A stretch of DNA of 64,000 nucleotides from Stenotrophomonas sp. Ste86 (lineage in GTDB: Bacteria > Pseudomonadota > Gammaproteobacteria > Xanthomonadales > Xanthomonadaceae): the NCBI RefSeq assembly GCF_024519465.1, contig NZ_JALJRW010000020.1:1-64000 (forward strand), given 5' to 3'. Shown in pieces: positions 35,691 through 44,863 of this stretch. Every line of letters begins with the position of its first letter. Positions within the stretch are counted from its first letter, which is position 1. The translations under genes were made by a program, and so were the position numbers. Below the pieces are notes generated by a model that saw only the letters and a list, made by a program, of their open reading frames with translations, was not told the DNA's origin and searched no databases.

Positions 35691-38024
35691 TCAGCCCTGC
35701 AGCGGGGCGCGCAGGCCGTTCTGATAGCCGGCCAGCGCGATCCGTGCGCGGGCGAACTCGGCAATCAACAGCGCCACCGCCACGGCGGGGCGCTCCAGCG
35801 TGCCGGCGCGTGCGTCGTGTTCGATCCGACGTGCGGCCACCGACAGGGCGATGGCCCCGACATTGGCGCTGGCCGATTTCAGGCTGTGCGCGATGGCGCG
35901 CAGCTGGTCCAGGTCGGCGGCGACCGAGGCATCCTGCAACTGCTGGATCAGCGCGGGCGTGTCGTCCAGGAACACGCCGATGATCTGCGCGGTCTGCGCA
36001 CCGATCACCTCCAGCAGTTCATCCAGCACGCTGTTGTCCAGCACCGGCAGCGGCTCGTCGCCGTTCTCGCCGACGCCGGCCGCGCCCAGGGCGGCCAATC
36101 CTGCGGCGATGTCGGCCGGATCGGGTTCGCGCAGTGCCTGCACCGGCGTGTGTACCGCCGGCGCCTCGCCCTGCCAACGCTGCAGGCACGCCTGCAGCGA
36201 GGCGCGGTTGACCGGTTTGGACAGGTAATCGTCCATGCCGGCCTGCAGGCAGCGCTCGCGGTCGCCGGCCATGGCGTTGGCGGTCATCGCCACTACCGGC
36301 AGACGCGCGGCACCGTTCCCGGTTTCCCGCGCACGCCAACGACGCGTGGCCTGGTAGCCATCCAGTACCGGCATCTGGCAATCCATCAGCACCAGGTCGA
36401 AGCGCTGGGTATCCAGGCGTTGCAATGCCTGCTCGCCATCGTTGGCGGTCACCACGCTGCACCCCAGCACCTGCAACAGGCGTTGGGCGACGGCCAGGTT
36501 GACGCTGTTGTCTTCCACCAGCAGCACGCGCAGGCCCAGCTGTGGCGACGGCTCGCGACCTGCATCGGCCTCGACATCAGCCAGCAGCGGCGCCGGGCGC
36601 GCGGGTGCGCTGGCGGGACGCAGCAGGGCATGCAGGTCGCTGTCTTCGGCGTCGCGTGGCAACGCCAGCGCATCGCCGAGCAGCACCGGTGCCAGCGCGT
36701 CCTTGCCCTGCAGCCACAGCAGCTTCGGGAGGGGATCGCGTGCGTCGCGCAGGACCGCCCGGTGCAACGCGATGGCGCCGTGGCGCAGCGCGTCGGTGTC
36801 GGCGATCACCCAGGTCAACGCCGGTTCGATGCCGGGGCGCTGCGGCGCGCGCAGGATGTCCAGTGCGGTCGAGGCGCTGTCCACGACGTGCAGGCGCACG
36901 TCGTGGTGCTCCAGCACGCGTTCCAGGCGCGCGGCCAACGGTGCATCGGTGCTGACCAGCAGGGCGCGGGTGGTGCCGCTGCCGCTGCCGAGCGTGGGCA
37001 GGTCGCCGATCACTTTCAACAACGGAATCTCGAACCAGAACGTGGCGCCCTGGCCCGGCGTGGAGGTGACGCCGATGCGTCCGTGCATCAGGTCGATGAT
37101 GCGTTTGCAGATCGCCAGCCCCAGCCCGGTACCGCCGTAGATGCGCGTGGTGGACGCATCGGCCTGGCTGAAGGACTGGAACAGGCGCGACTGCAGGGCC
37201 GCGTCGATGCCGATGCCGGTGTCGATGACCTCGAAGCGCAACTGATGCTGCGCGCTGGTTTCGCCCTGGCGCTGCACGCGCACGCGGATCTGGCCGCGCT
37301 CGGTGAACTTGATCGCGTTGACCAGCAGGTTGCCCAGCACCTGGCGCAGCCGCACTGGATCGCCCCGCACCGACAGCCGCACCGCCGGGTCCAGTTCCAG
37401 CGACAGCGTCAGCGCCTTGGGATCGGCGGTGCGCTGCATCAGCTGGACCAGGCCTTCGAGCAGTTCGCGCAGGTTGAAGGTGGTGATCTCCAGGTCCAGG
37501 CCCTTGGCCTCCAGACGGGAGTAATCGAGGATGTCATCGACGATGCGCAGCAGCTGCTGCGAGCTGACCGTGGCGGTCTGCAGCATCTGGCGCTGGTCGT
37601 TGCCGAGCTGGCCGCCTGCGATCAGGTCCAGCATCGGCAGGATGCCGTTGAGCGGGGTGCGGATTTCGTGGCTCATGGTGGCGAGGAACTCGCCCTTGGC
37701 CAGCGCGGCGGCTTCGGCCGCCTGCTTGGCGCGCAGCAGTTCCTGCTCCAGTACATCCTGCTGCTGCACCGCGTGCTGCAGCTGGTCGCGCTCGCGGGCC
37801 AGCGCATCGCCGCGCCGGTGCAGCTGTTGCAGCCGCTGCTGGGTGTCGCGCCAGTGCTGCACGCAGGTCAGGCTGGCGATCACCGCCAGCACGGCAGCGG
37901 CGGCGGCGATGAGCGGCCACGGCCCGCGACTGCCGAGGGCGGCCAGGATCGCGGCCGTGCCTGCAACGGCGGCGGCCATCGCTGCCAGCCAGAGTGCGCG
38001 TGGAACCCGTCCGTGGGTCGTCAT
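35691..38024 (-). CDS. Hybrid sensor histidine kinase with HPt domain
   Basis: The 777-residue protein has two N-terminal transmembrane helices (about 8-60) with almost no periplasmic loop, a coiled coil, then HisKA (EFLATMSHEIRTPLNGILPM), HATPase (NLLVNAIKFTE, DTGIGID, GGTGLGLAICKRI), a degenerate receiver-like region, a proper receiver (VLLVEDNSVNLAVAQ, LVLMDCQMPVLDGYQATRRW, LSKPV) and a C-terminal HPt (AHSLKSASANVGA). The order resembles BarA. ATG 38024 is used; a GTG six bases upstream overlaps the stop of the neighbouring gene. It is next to, and probably co-transcribed with, the REC-EAL protein at 38027, its likely partner. Confidence 0.93.
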   Translation of the reverse strand: MTTHGRVPRALWLAAMAAAVAGTAAILAALGSRGPWPLIAAAAAVLAVIASLTCVQHWRDTQQRLQQLHRRGDALARERDQLQHAVQQQDVLEQELLRAKQAAEAAALAKGEFLATMSHEIRTPLNGILPMLDLIAGGQLGNDQRQMLQTATVSSQQLLRIVDDILDYSRLEAKGLDLEITTFNLRELLEGLVQLMQRTADPKALTLSLELDPAVRLSVRGDPVRLRQVLGNLLVNAIKFTERGQIRVRVQRQGETSAQHQLRFEVIDTGIGIDAALQSRLFQSFSQADASTTRIYGGTGLGLAICKRIIDLMHGRIGVTSTPGQGATFWFEIPLLKVIGDLPTLGSGSGTTRALLVSTDAPLAARLERVLEHHDVRLHVVDSASTALDILRAPQRPGIEPALTWVIADTDALRHGAIALHRAVLRDARDPLPKLLWLQGKDALAPVLLGDALALPRDAEDSDLHALLRPASAPARPAPLLADVEADAGREPSPQLGLRVLLVEDNSVNLAVAQRLLQVLGCSVVTANDGEQALQRLDTQRFDLVLMDCQMPVLDGYQATRRWRARETGNGAARLPVVAMTANAMAGDRERCLQAGMDDYLSKPVNRASLQACLQRWQGEAPAVHTPVQALREPDPADIAAGLAALGAAGVGENGDEPLPVLDNSVLDELLEVIGAQTAQIIGVFLDDTPALIQQLQDASVAADLDQLRAIAHSLKSASANVGAIALSVAARRIEHDARAGTLERPAVAVALLIAEFARARIALAGYQNGLRAPLQG

Positions 38025-38026
38025 GC

Positions 38027-39904
38027 TCACAACACCGCGTTGTGGAAGTCGAAGTTCAGTTCACTGCCCGCCGACTGCACCATGTTGCCCTGGATGAAGT
38101 CGACCCCGCCCATCCACATCGCGGCGGCAGCCTGCGGATCTTCAATCTGCTGGCCAATGATCTGCAGCCCGGCGCGGTGCGCGTTTTCGATCGCCGCGCG
38201 CAGCTCGTCGCGGGTGTGCTGGTTGGCATGGGCGCTGGAGAAGCGGGCTGCCATGCGCACATACGTGAGTGGAAGCTGGGTCAGTAGCGCGTTGGCGTCG
38301 CTGCCCGGCTCGAACTGGCTCAGGCAGAAGCGCACGCCCACCGCGCTCATGCGCGCGCAGAACTGCTGCAGGGTGACGGTGTGGATCAGCGCGTCGGGCA
38401 GGCGTACGTCGATGACCACCGCGCTGCCGGGGATCTGGCGACGTTCCAAGGATTCCAGCAGCCAGTCGGCGAAGGCGTCGCGCGCCAGCGTGCGCAGCGA
38501 CTGCGACACGAACAGATGCAACGGCTGGGTGGCGTGGCGGTAGAGATCGAGCAGCCCGAGGGCGTGATCGAGGACCTGCTGGTCCAGGTCGGCGATTCGC
38601 CCGGCCGCTTCGGCGGCGGGAATCACCTGGCCGGCAGTGAGCACGCTGCCATCGGCCTGGCGCAGCCGCAGCAGCACCTGGTACTGCGCGGTGTCGCCAC
38701 CGGCCACGGCCACGATCGGCTGGTAGGCCAGTTCGAGCTGGCCTTCCAGCAGGGCCAGGTGTTCCTGTGCGGCGACATCCTCGCGGCGCACGTGCGCGGC
38801 CACGCCGGCGCTGAGCAGCCGGGCCTGCAGCGTGGTGCGCTCGACCGCTTCCAGCGCGGTGCCGGCATCGCTGAAGCCCAGCGACAGCTGGGCATGCCCG
38901 ACCACCCCGCGCAGGTGCACCGATTCGTCATCGCGGATCACGAACGCGCGCGCGGACAGCTGCTCGCGCAGGTGCTGGGCCATCTTGTCCAGGCTTTCCT
39001 CGTCGACGCCACGCGCCAGCACCAGGAAGCTGTTGTCGTTCAAGCGCGCCAGCAGGTGCGGCTGCGCTGCATCGGCCAGGCGCTGCGCGGCCTGCACCAT
39101 CAGCCGCTCGAAGGCGGCATAGCCGTAGCGTTCGCGCAGGCCCAGCGCACTAGCCACTTCGATGAAGAACAGCCCGCCGTGATCGCGGTGCGCCAGCGAC
39201 GCGGCCAACTGCTGCATCACGTGGTGACGGGTGGGCAGGCCGGTCTCGGGATTGTTCATCGCCGGGGCGCCGTGCGCGCCGGGCTGCGAGGCGGCCTGCG
39301 CACGGGCGCGGCGAATCCGGTTGGACACGGCGGCGATCAGGTGGCGCGGACGGATCGGCTTGCTGAGGAAATCGTCGGCGCCGCTGTCGAGCACTTCGAA
39401 CTGGCGCTCCGGATCCGGGTCCCCGCTGAGGAACACGATCGGCAGCAGCTGCTGACCCGGTTGCTGGCGGATCAGCGCGGTCAGGCGCATGCCGTCCAGG
39501 CCGGGCAGGTGCAGGTCCATCAGGATCAGGTCGGGGCGGTTCTCGGCGATCGCCTGCTGCACGCCTTCGGCATCGCTGTGCACGATGGCTTCCATCCCGG
39601 CGCCGTGCAGCACGCTCTGCGCGAACAGGGCCTGCGAGCGGTCGTCTTCAACGATCAGTACCCGATACGGTGCATCCAGGGCCAGCGGCGTCGCGCCGTC
39701 GTCCGGTTGGGACGTTTCCAGAGCGGGCAGGGGCGGCATCGGCGGCGGCATCGGTGCAACGGCAATGGCAGCGGTGAGCGGCACCACGTTGCTCGGCGCC
39801 GCGACGGGCGCGGGCGTCCCGACCCAGCGCTGCCAATGGTCGGCCGGCGGGGTTTCAGCGCGCGTGGCGCGGGCGGATGCAACAACGTTTTCGGTGACGG
39901 CCAT
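38027..39904 (-). CDS. Response regulator with degenerate GGDEF and EAL domains
   Basis: The 625-residue protein has a Pro/Ala-rich N-terminus (1-70), a receiver (VLIVEDDRSQALFAQS, LILMDLHLPGLDGMRL, LSKPIRPRHL), a GGDEF-like domain in which the signature is replaced (LARLNDNSFLVLA), and an EAL-like domain in which the first motif reads YQVLLRLRQADG rather than EALLRW and the lobe motif is SQFEPGSDANALL. Both enzyme sites look dead, as in FimX, so it is more likely a c-di-GMP receptor or scaffold than an enzyme. ATG 39904 has GGGAG upstream. The stop lies just before the histidine kinase gene, indicating one operon and a kinase-regulator pair. Confidence 0.9.
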   Translation of the reverse strand: MAVTENVVASARATRAETPPADHWQRWVGTPAPVAAPSNVVPLTAAIAVAPMPPPMPPLPALETSQPDDGATPLALDAPYRVLIVEDDRSQALFAQSVLHGAGMEAIVHSDAEGVQQAIAENRPDLILMDLHLPGLDGMRLTALIRQQPGQQLLPIVFLSGDPDPERQFEVLDSGADDFLSKPIRPRHLIAAVSNRIRRARAQAASQPGAHGAPAMNNPETGLPTRHHVMQQLAASLAHRDHGGLFFIEVASALGLRERYGYAAFERLMVQAAQRLADAAQPHLLARLNDNSFLVLARGVDEESLDKMAQHLREQLSARAFVIRDDESVHLRGVVGHAQLSLGFSDAGTALEAVERTTLQARLLSAGVAAHVRREDVAAQEHLALLEGQLELAYQPIVAVAGGDTAQYQVLLRLRQADGSVLTAGQVIPAAEAAGRIADLDQQVLDHALGLLDLYRHATQPLHLFVSQSLRTLARDAFADWLLESLERRQIPGSAVVIDVRLPDALIHTVTLQQFCARMSAVGVRFCLSQFEPGSDANALLTQLPLTYVRMAARFSSAHANQHTRDELRAAIENAHRAGLQIIGQQIEDPQAAAAMWMGGVDFIQGNMVQSAGSELNFDFHNAVL

Positions 39905-39949
39905 CAGTACTCCCAGTCTGCGGCGCAATTATGCAGTGCATGCTTCGGT

Positions 39950-40597
39950 TTACGGTGGCAGCACGTCGCGGTTCGTCAGCACGTCGCGGTTCGACAGTAC
40001 ATCCGGCGCTGGGCTGGCCTGCCCGAGCAGCCAGCGCATGCCTTTCCACAAGGTGCGCCAGACCAGCCACACCACCAGCGCGCCGGCCAGGCTGCAGCCG
40101 ATCACCACGATCAGGGCCAGCCACGGATGCGCCAGTGCCAGCGCCAACCCGCCGACCACCACCGTGTCCTCGGCGGCCGAGGCCATCCAGTTGCTGGCCG
40201 GTTCGGGCGAGGTATTGAGCAGGGCGCGGGTGCCGGACTTCAATCCATGGCTGGCCAGTGCCACCCCGGCGCCGGCGACCAGCGCGGTGCCGCTGAGTTC
40301 GCCGCTGGGCGACAACGTGGCCGCGGCCAGGAAGGCGCCAGCCGGGACCCGTGCCAGGGTCTGGACCAGGTCCCAGACCGAATCCACCCCGGGGATCTTG
40401 TCGGCGAAGAACTCGGCGATGGCCAGCACCGCCGAGGTGCCCAGCACCCACCAGGATTGGGTGGCCTGCAGCGCCGGCGGCAGATCGACCCAGCCGAGCA
40501 GCCCGGCCAGGCCCACGCCGAATACGGTCAGGTACACGCGGATGCCGGCCAGCCAGGCCAGCAGGATGCCGATGACGAACAGATGGGCTTCGGTCAT
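39950..40597 (-). CDS. DUF4126 family membrane protein
   Basis: The 215-residue protein has about five hydrophobic segments, beginning AHLFVIGILLAWLAGIRVYL, and the family features FADKIPGVDSVWDLVQTLAR and SGTRALLNTSPEPASNW. DUF4126 proteins have no known function. The last 17 residues are a near-perfect tandem (DVLSNRDVLTNRDVLPP) encoded by an 18-bp direct repeat at about 39958-39998, unlike the rest of the protein. The gene lies upstream of the EAL gene in the same direction but separated by about 45 bases. Confidence 0.88.
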   Translation of the reverse strand: MTEAHLFVIGILLAWLAGIRVYLTVFGVGLAGLLGWVDLPPALQATQSWWVLGTSAVLAIAEFFADKIPGVDSVWDLVQTLARVPAGAFLAAATLSPSGELSGTALVAGAGVALASHGLKSGTRALLNTSPEPASNWMASAAEDTVVVGGLALALAHPWLALIVVIGCSLAGALVVWLVWRTLWKGMRWLLGQASPAPDVLSNRDVLTNRDVLPP

Positions 40598-40780
40598 GGG
40601 ATGCGCTCCGTCTGCAAAGTGTGCACAGGCCCACACTATCGGGGATGACGTCGATGAACGCCACCGCCGGCCACGCCCCGGGGCGCGTGAAATGGGCCGA
40701 CCCTGACTTACACTAACCAGTCGATCGTTCCGACAGAGGCCGTGCCGGTATCGCCTTGGGCGCTGCCGCGGACATCCGCC

Positions 40781-41533
40781 ATGAGCAACCCCACACCGTC
40801 CCGTATCCAGATCCGCCGGCCCGGCAACGCGCCCGCGCCCGATCGTCGTCGCCTGGCCATCCTGGCCGGGGTGTGGCTGGTCACCTTGATCGTGGCGGTG
40901 CTGGTCGGCCGCTGGACCGCCGGCCCCGGCGGCGACGTGGGCAAGCAGCTGGACGCCGCACAGGCGCACGCGGACGCGCTCAACAAGCAGGTGGTGGAAC
41001 TGCAGCAGCGCCAGGCCACGCTGCAGGCCTCCGACCGCATCAGCCGCGCGGCCAACAACGAGGTGCAGACCTCGCTGGGCGAGCGCGATGAAGAGATCGC
41101 CGGGCTGCGCGCGGACGTGGCCTTCTACGAGCGGCTGGTCGGGGCGACCAGCCAGCGCAAGGGCCTGAACACCCATTCGGTCGAGTTTGCCCCGGAAACC
41201 GGCGGCACCTGGCAGTACGCGGTGGTGCTCACCCAGAACCTGAACCGTGGCGCGATCAGCCAGGGCCAGATGCGTTTCACCGTGGAAGGCGTCAAAGGCG
41301 GCAAGCTGACCTCGGTCAGCTGGGACGAGCTGCACCAGCGCACCAAGGTACCGGGTCAGGACTATTCCTTCCGGTACTTCCAGCAGCTCACCGGCAGCAT
41401 CATCCTGCCGAAAGACTTCACCCCGCAACGTGTGCGGGTCACGCTGGGATCGGGCGCGGGGGGCGCCACCCAGGTTTTTGATTGGAAGCAGGCCGGCGCA
41501 CCGGCTGCACCATCGGCAAAAGAAGGGGAGTAA
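40781..41533 (+). CDS. Hypothetical membrane-anchored coiled-coil protein (DUF6776-like)
   Basis: The 250-residue protein has a basic N-terminus, one transmembrane helix (about 26-44, LAILAGVWLVTLIVAVLVG), a coiled coil (about 50-110, LDAAQAHADALNKQVVELQQ) and a C-terminal beta domain (QYAVVLTQNLNRGAISQGQM onward). The family is found in operons with bactofilin in xanthomonads, which fits here: bactofilin begins four bases after its stop. It may anchor or regulate the bactofilin filament at the inner membrane. ATG 40781 is preferred over an in-frame upstream start. Confidence 0.85.
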   Translation: MSNPTPSRIQIRRPGNAPAPDRRRLAILAGVWLVTLIVAVLVGRWTAGPGGDVGKQLDAAQAHADALNKQVVELQQRQATLQASDRISRAANNEVQTSLGERDEEIAGLRADVAFYERLVGATSQRKGLNTHSVEFAPETGGTWQYAVVLTQNLNRGAISQGQMRFTVEGVKGGKLTSVSWDELHQRTKVPGQDYSFRYFQQLTGSIILPKDFTPQRVRVTLGSGAGGATQVFDWKQAGAPAAPSAKEGE

Positions 41534-41537
41534 GCCC

Positions 41538-41996
41538 ATGTTTGGCAGCAATAAATCCAACCGCGACGGACATCTGGTCGTGGACGCGCTGATCGGCGCG
41601 CAGGTGGTGATCCGCGGTGATGTGGAATTCAGTGGGGGCCTGTACGTGGAAGGCACCATCCTGGGCAAGGTGATCGCCGCCGACGGCGCAGCCAATGCCA
41701 CCCTGACGCTGGCCGAGCAGGGCAGCATCGAGGGTGAGATCCGTGCCCAGGTGGTGGTCATCAGCGGCCGCCTGGACGGGGATGTGCACGCCAGCGAGAA
41801 GGTCGAGCTGACCCCGACCGCGCGGGTGACCGGCAACATCCACTATCAGGTGGTGGAAATGAACGCCGGGGCCCAGCTGACCGGTCGCCTGATCCACGGC
41901 AACGCCCAGATGGCCCTGCCGCCGCCGGCCGATGAAAACGCCGACAAGGGCAAGGACAGCAGCGCCCGCAAGAAGCTTGCCGACGCGATGGCCTGA
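41538..41996 (+). CDS. Bactofilin
   Basis: The 152-residue polymer-forming cytoskeletal protein has a right-handed beta-helix core made of short hydrophobic repeats ([40 protein letters not shown]) between short tails. Bactofilins self-assemble without nucleotides and scaffold cell-wall or polar processes. GGGGAG precedes ATG 41538. It is coupled to the upstream coiled-coil gene and followed by erpA at 47 bases. Confidence 0.95.
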   Translation: MFGSNKSNRDGHLVVDALIGAQVVIRGDVEFSGGLYVEGTILGKVIAADGAANATLTLAEQGSIEGEIRAQVVVISGRLDGDVHASEKVELTPTARVTGNIHYQVVEMNAGAQLTGRLIHGNAQMALPPPADENADKGKDSSARKKLADAMA

Positions 41997-42043
41997 ACGG
42001 GCAATCGCTTGAAAGCGTGCTCATGCGCCCCCATGCTGGGGAC

Positions 42044-42433
42044 ATGAGCACGCTTGTTTCCCTGCCCGGCGCCCCCGCGCCCGCGCCGAACTACCAGTCG
42101 CTGGACCGTCCCCTGAACTTCACCGAGGCCGCTGCGGCCAAAGTGAAGGAACTGATCCAGGACGAGGCCAGTACCTCGCTTGCCCTGCGCGTCTATATCC
42201 AGGGCGGTGGCTGCTCGGGCTTCCAGTACGGCTTCGAGTTCGATGAGAACCGTGCCGAGGACGACCTGGCCGTGGACACCAACGGAGTGACCCTGCTGGT
42301 CGATCCGCTGAGCCTGCAGTACCTGATGGGCGCCGAGGTCGATTACACCGAGAGCCTGACCGGCGCGCAGTTCGTGATCCGCAATCCGAACGCCAAGACC
42401 ACCTGCGGCTGCGGCAGCAGTTTCAGCATGTGA
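42044..42433 (+). CDS. erpA: Iron-sulfur cluster insertion protein ErpA
   Basis: This A-type carrier delivers Fe-S clusters to client apoproteins. The 129-residue product has the three conserved cysteines, Cys57 in GGGCSGFQY and Cys121/Cys123 in [10 protein letters not shown], with a Pro/Ala-rich N-terminal extension of about 20 residues. The Dx[17 protein letters not shown] segment is typical of ErpA. ATG 42044 is chosen. Confidence 0.95.
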   Translation: MSTLVSLPGAPAPAPNYQSLDRPLNFTEAAAAKVKELIQDEASTSLALRVYIQGGGCSGFQYGFEFDENRAEDDLAVDTNGVTLLVDPLSLQYLMGAEVDYTESLTGAQFVIRNPNAKTTCGCGSSFSM

Positions 42434-42505
42434 TCGGGCGGCACCGGCGACCCGACGGGTCGACCGGTGCTTGCCACTGTCGTCGAAGTTGGGCAGGCTT
42501 TGCGT

Positions 42506-43411
42506 ATGTCCAGATTTTCTTCGCCGCTGTCCGGTTTCGCCTTCACCACCGAACCCCTCGAACGTGCCGATACGCTGCGTGATGACGCCGACGCGTTGGC
42601 ACGCCTGTGGCCCGATGCGCATGTGCTGGTCATGGACCAGGACGGCCGCGCGCTGGCCGGGGACGATGGCCAGCCCCTGCCGCTGACCGGCTCGCAGGTG
42701 GGCGGGGGGCCGGGGACCGCGATCTTCCTGGGCCTGCGCGGCGAACGCGCCTGGTTCTCGCTGGAAGCATCCGCCCTGGATGTCACCGCTCCGCAGCGGG
42801 TGGACCTGCGCGAATCGGCCACGACGTGGTCGGCCGCCGATGCCAGTGCGTTCTGCTACGCACGCGGCATGTCCTACTGGCACTCGCGCACGCGCTTCTG
42901 CGGCGTCTGCGGCGGTGCGGTCACCTTCTCGCGCGGCGGCTTCGTCGGCCGGTGCGCCCAATGCGGCACCGAGCATTACCCACGGGTGGACCCGGCGGTG
43001 ATCGTGGCGGTGGAAAACAACGGGCGGCTGCTGCTCGGGCGCCAGGCCAACTGGGCGACGCGCCGCTACTCGGTGCTGGCCGGGTTCGTCGAACCGGGCG
43101 AGTCGCTGGAACAGACCGTGGTGCGTGAAGTCTTCGAAGAGAGCAAGGTGCGCGTACGCGAATGCCGCTACCTGGGCACCCAGCCGTGGCCGTTCCCCGG
43201 CGCACTGATGCTGGGCTTTGCCGCCACCGCCGAGGACGACGTGCCGACGGTGAACGGTGAACTGGAAGATGCCCGCTGGTTCACCGCCGAGGAAGTGGGC
43301 GCGGCGCTGGCCCGGGATGTCGAAGACGACGGCCAGGGCATCCGCCTGTCGCCACCGATTTCGATCTCGCGCAGCCTGATCGAACACTGGTACCGCCAGC
43401 AGGTGGGCTGA
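42506..43411 (+). CDS. nudC: NAD+ diphosphatase / NADH pyrophosphatase
   Basis: NudC hydrolyses NADH and removes NAD caps from RNA. The 301-residue protein has an N-terminal domain, the four-Cys zinc ribbon (FCGVCGGAVTF and GRCAQCGTEHYPR), and the Nudix box GFVEPGESLEQTVVREVFEE. The downstream NudC-specific SQPWPFPxS motif reads GTQPWPFPGALML here. The start at ATG 42506 gives MSRFSSPLSGFAF. Confidence 0.95.
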   Translation: MSRFSSPLSGFAFTTEPLERADTLRDDADALARLWPDAHVLVMDQDGRALAGDDGQPLPLTGSQVGGGPGTAIFLGLRGERAWFSLEASALDVTAPQRVDLRESATTWSAADASAFCYARGMSYWHSRTRFCGVCGGAVTFSRGGFVGRCAQCGTEHYPRVDPAVIVAVENNGRLLLGRQANWATRRYSVLAGFVEPGESLEQTVVREVFEESKVRVRECRYLGTQPWPFPGALMLGFAATAEDDVPTVNGELEDARWFTAEEVGAALARDVEDDGQGIRLSPPISISRSLIEHWYRQQVG

Positions 43412-43525
43412 TCGCGGGCCGGCGTTGCCGCTGGCTGAACACGCGACGGCGTACATTACCAACGGCCCGGGGAATTGCCGGGCCGCAGGGCATAGTAGCG
43501 GCCAGAAACCGCGCCGGAGGCTTAC

Positions 43526-44419
43526 ATGTTCACCACCCTCGTCGCCGTGCTGGTCGCCTTGGCCCTCGGCCATGTCGCGCCTGCCGCGGCGGTGGCGCTG
43601 CGCCGCTTCGGACTGTACCGGCGCTGGCTGCAATGGCTGGACGTGCACGCGGCACCCTCGGGCTTCTGGCGTGGCCGCCAAGGCTGGATCGTGGCGCTGC
43701 TGCCGTGGGTGCTGCTGCTCCTGCTGGTGCAGTGGGCGCTGCACGGCCGCCTGTTCGGCCTGCCCTCGCTGCTGCTGGGCGTGGCCACGCTGGTGATCTG
43801 CTGGGGCCCGCGCGATCTGGACCGTGATGTCGAGGCGGTGATCGATGCCGATGATGCCCCGACCCGACACGTGGCGATCGCGCAGCTGCAATCGGCCGGC
43901 GGCAGCCTGCACGAGGACGTGCCTTCCTTGGTCGAGGCGACGGTGCTCAATTCGCTGCGGCGCTGGTTCGCGGTGCTGTTCTGGTTTCTGTTGCTGGGGC
44001 CGGTGGGTGCGTTGGCGTATCGGCTGCTGGCGTTGCTGGCGGTGGGGCCGATGCGTTCGTTGGCGACAGTGGATTGCATGGCCGGGGCGCGCATCGTACT
44101 GGGCTGGCTGGAATGGCCGGTGGCGCAGCTGATGTCGCTGTCGATGGCGTTGGTGGGCAATTTCGATACGGCCTACAAGGCGTGGCGACAGGCGCACGGC
44201 AACCAGTGGGCGGGCTCGACGGCGTTTCTGGGTGCGGTGGCGCGTGCCAGCGTGAGCGCGGAGCTGCGCGAAGACGCGCACGATTACAGCGATGCGGGCA
44301 TGGTGCCGGTGTGGCGCCGCCTGCCGGAACTGCGCGATGCGATGAGCCTGGTGTGGCGGATGCTGTTGCTGTGGATGGCCGCGCTGGCGCTGCTGGTGAT
44401 TGCCGGCTGGGTGACCTGA
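43526..44419 (+). CDS. ampE: AmpE-like regulatory membrane protein
   Basis: The 297-residue protein resembles the AmpE/CobD-like family: an N-terminal hydrophobic segment, WLQWLDVHAAPSGFWRGRQG, WGPRDLDRDVEAVIDADDA, and the conserved EATVLNSLRRWFAVLFWFLLLGPVGALAYRL. Four to five membrane segments place it in the inner membrane. In E. coli ampE follows ampD, but here ampD is not adjacent, so a role in beta-lactamase induction is uncertain. A GGAGG lies just before the ATG. Confidence 0.88.
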   Translation: MFTTLVAVLVALALGHVAPAAAVALRRFGLYRRWLQWLDVHAAPSGFWRGRQGWIVALLPWVLLLLLVQWALHGRLFGLPSLLLGVATLVICWGPRDLDRDVEAVIDADDAPTRHVAIAQLQSAGGSLHEDVPSLVEATVLNSLRRWFAVLFWFLLLGPVGALAYRLLALLAVGPMRSLATVDCMAGARIVLGWLEWPVAQLMSLSMALVGNFDTAYKAWRQAHGNQWAGSTAFLGAVARASVSAELREDAHDYSDAGMVPVWRRLPELRDAMSLVWRMLLLWMAALALLVIAGWVT

Positions 44420-44443
44420 GCGGTCGTCACGATGCTGGGGCGA

Positions 44444-44863
44444 TCAGCCCGGTGCGAGCCAGGTAAACGGAACCCACGGCAGGTTGCGCGCGATCCAGTA
44501 CAGCGGCAACAGGGTCAGCCAGAAGGCAGGCTTCATCAACAGGGATATCAACGGCTGCATCCAGTGCGGACGCCAGCCGAGTGCCCAGCCCAGCACCAGC
44601 GGTGCGATGGCCAGCATCACCATCGCCAGGGGATTCATCGACAGCGCGGTGAGCACATCACCGTGGACCAGCGCGTGCAGCGCCCGCGTCAGCCCGCAGC
44701 CGATGCAGTAATAGCCGGTGACGGCAAAGAAGCTGCACGGCGGAAACGGGCTGTTGGCGGCGTTGGGATCGAAATGACGCAAGGCCCAGATGCCCGCCCC
44801 GGTGGCGATCGCCACCGGGGGGAGTGCGGCCAGCAACCAGCGCTTGCCGTGCAGTGCCGCCAT
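44444..44863 (-). CDS. DUF2752 family membrane protein
   Basis: The 139-residue protein has three or four hydrophobic segments and the DUF2752 signature CSFFAVTGYYCIGCGLTRALHALVHGD, with a Cys pair (YCIGCG) and the TRALHALVHGD block. Function is unknown. It overlaps the CD225-type gene by four bases (ATGA), and the two families commonly sit together. Confidence 0.9.
   Translation of the reverse strand: MAALHGKRWLLAALPPVAIATGAGIWALRHFDPNAANSPFPPCSFFAVTGYYCIGCGLTRALHALVHGDVLTALSMNPLAMVMLAIAPLVLGWALGWRPHWMQPLISLLMKPAFWLTLLPLYWIARNLPWVPFTWLAPG

Noticed and set aside
35817..38543. 908-codon plus-strand frame
   Set aside because: Antisense to the hybrid histidine kinase, which has all expected motifs.
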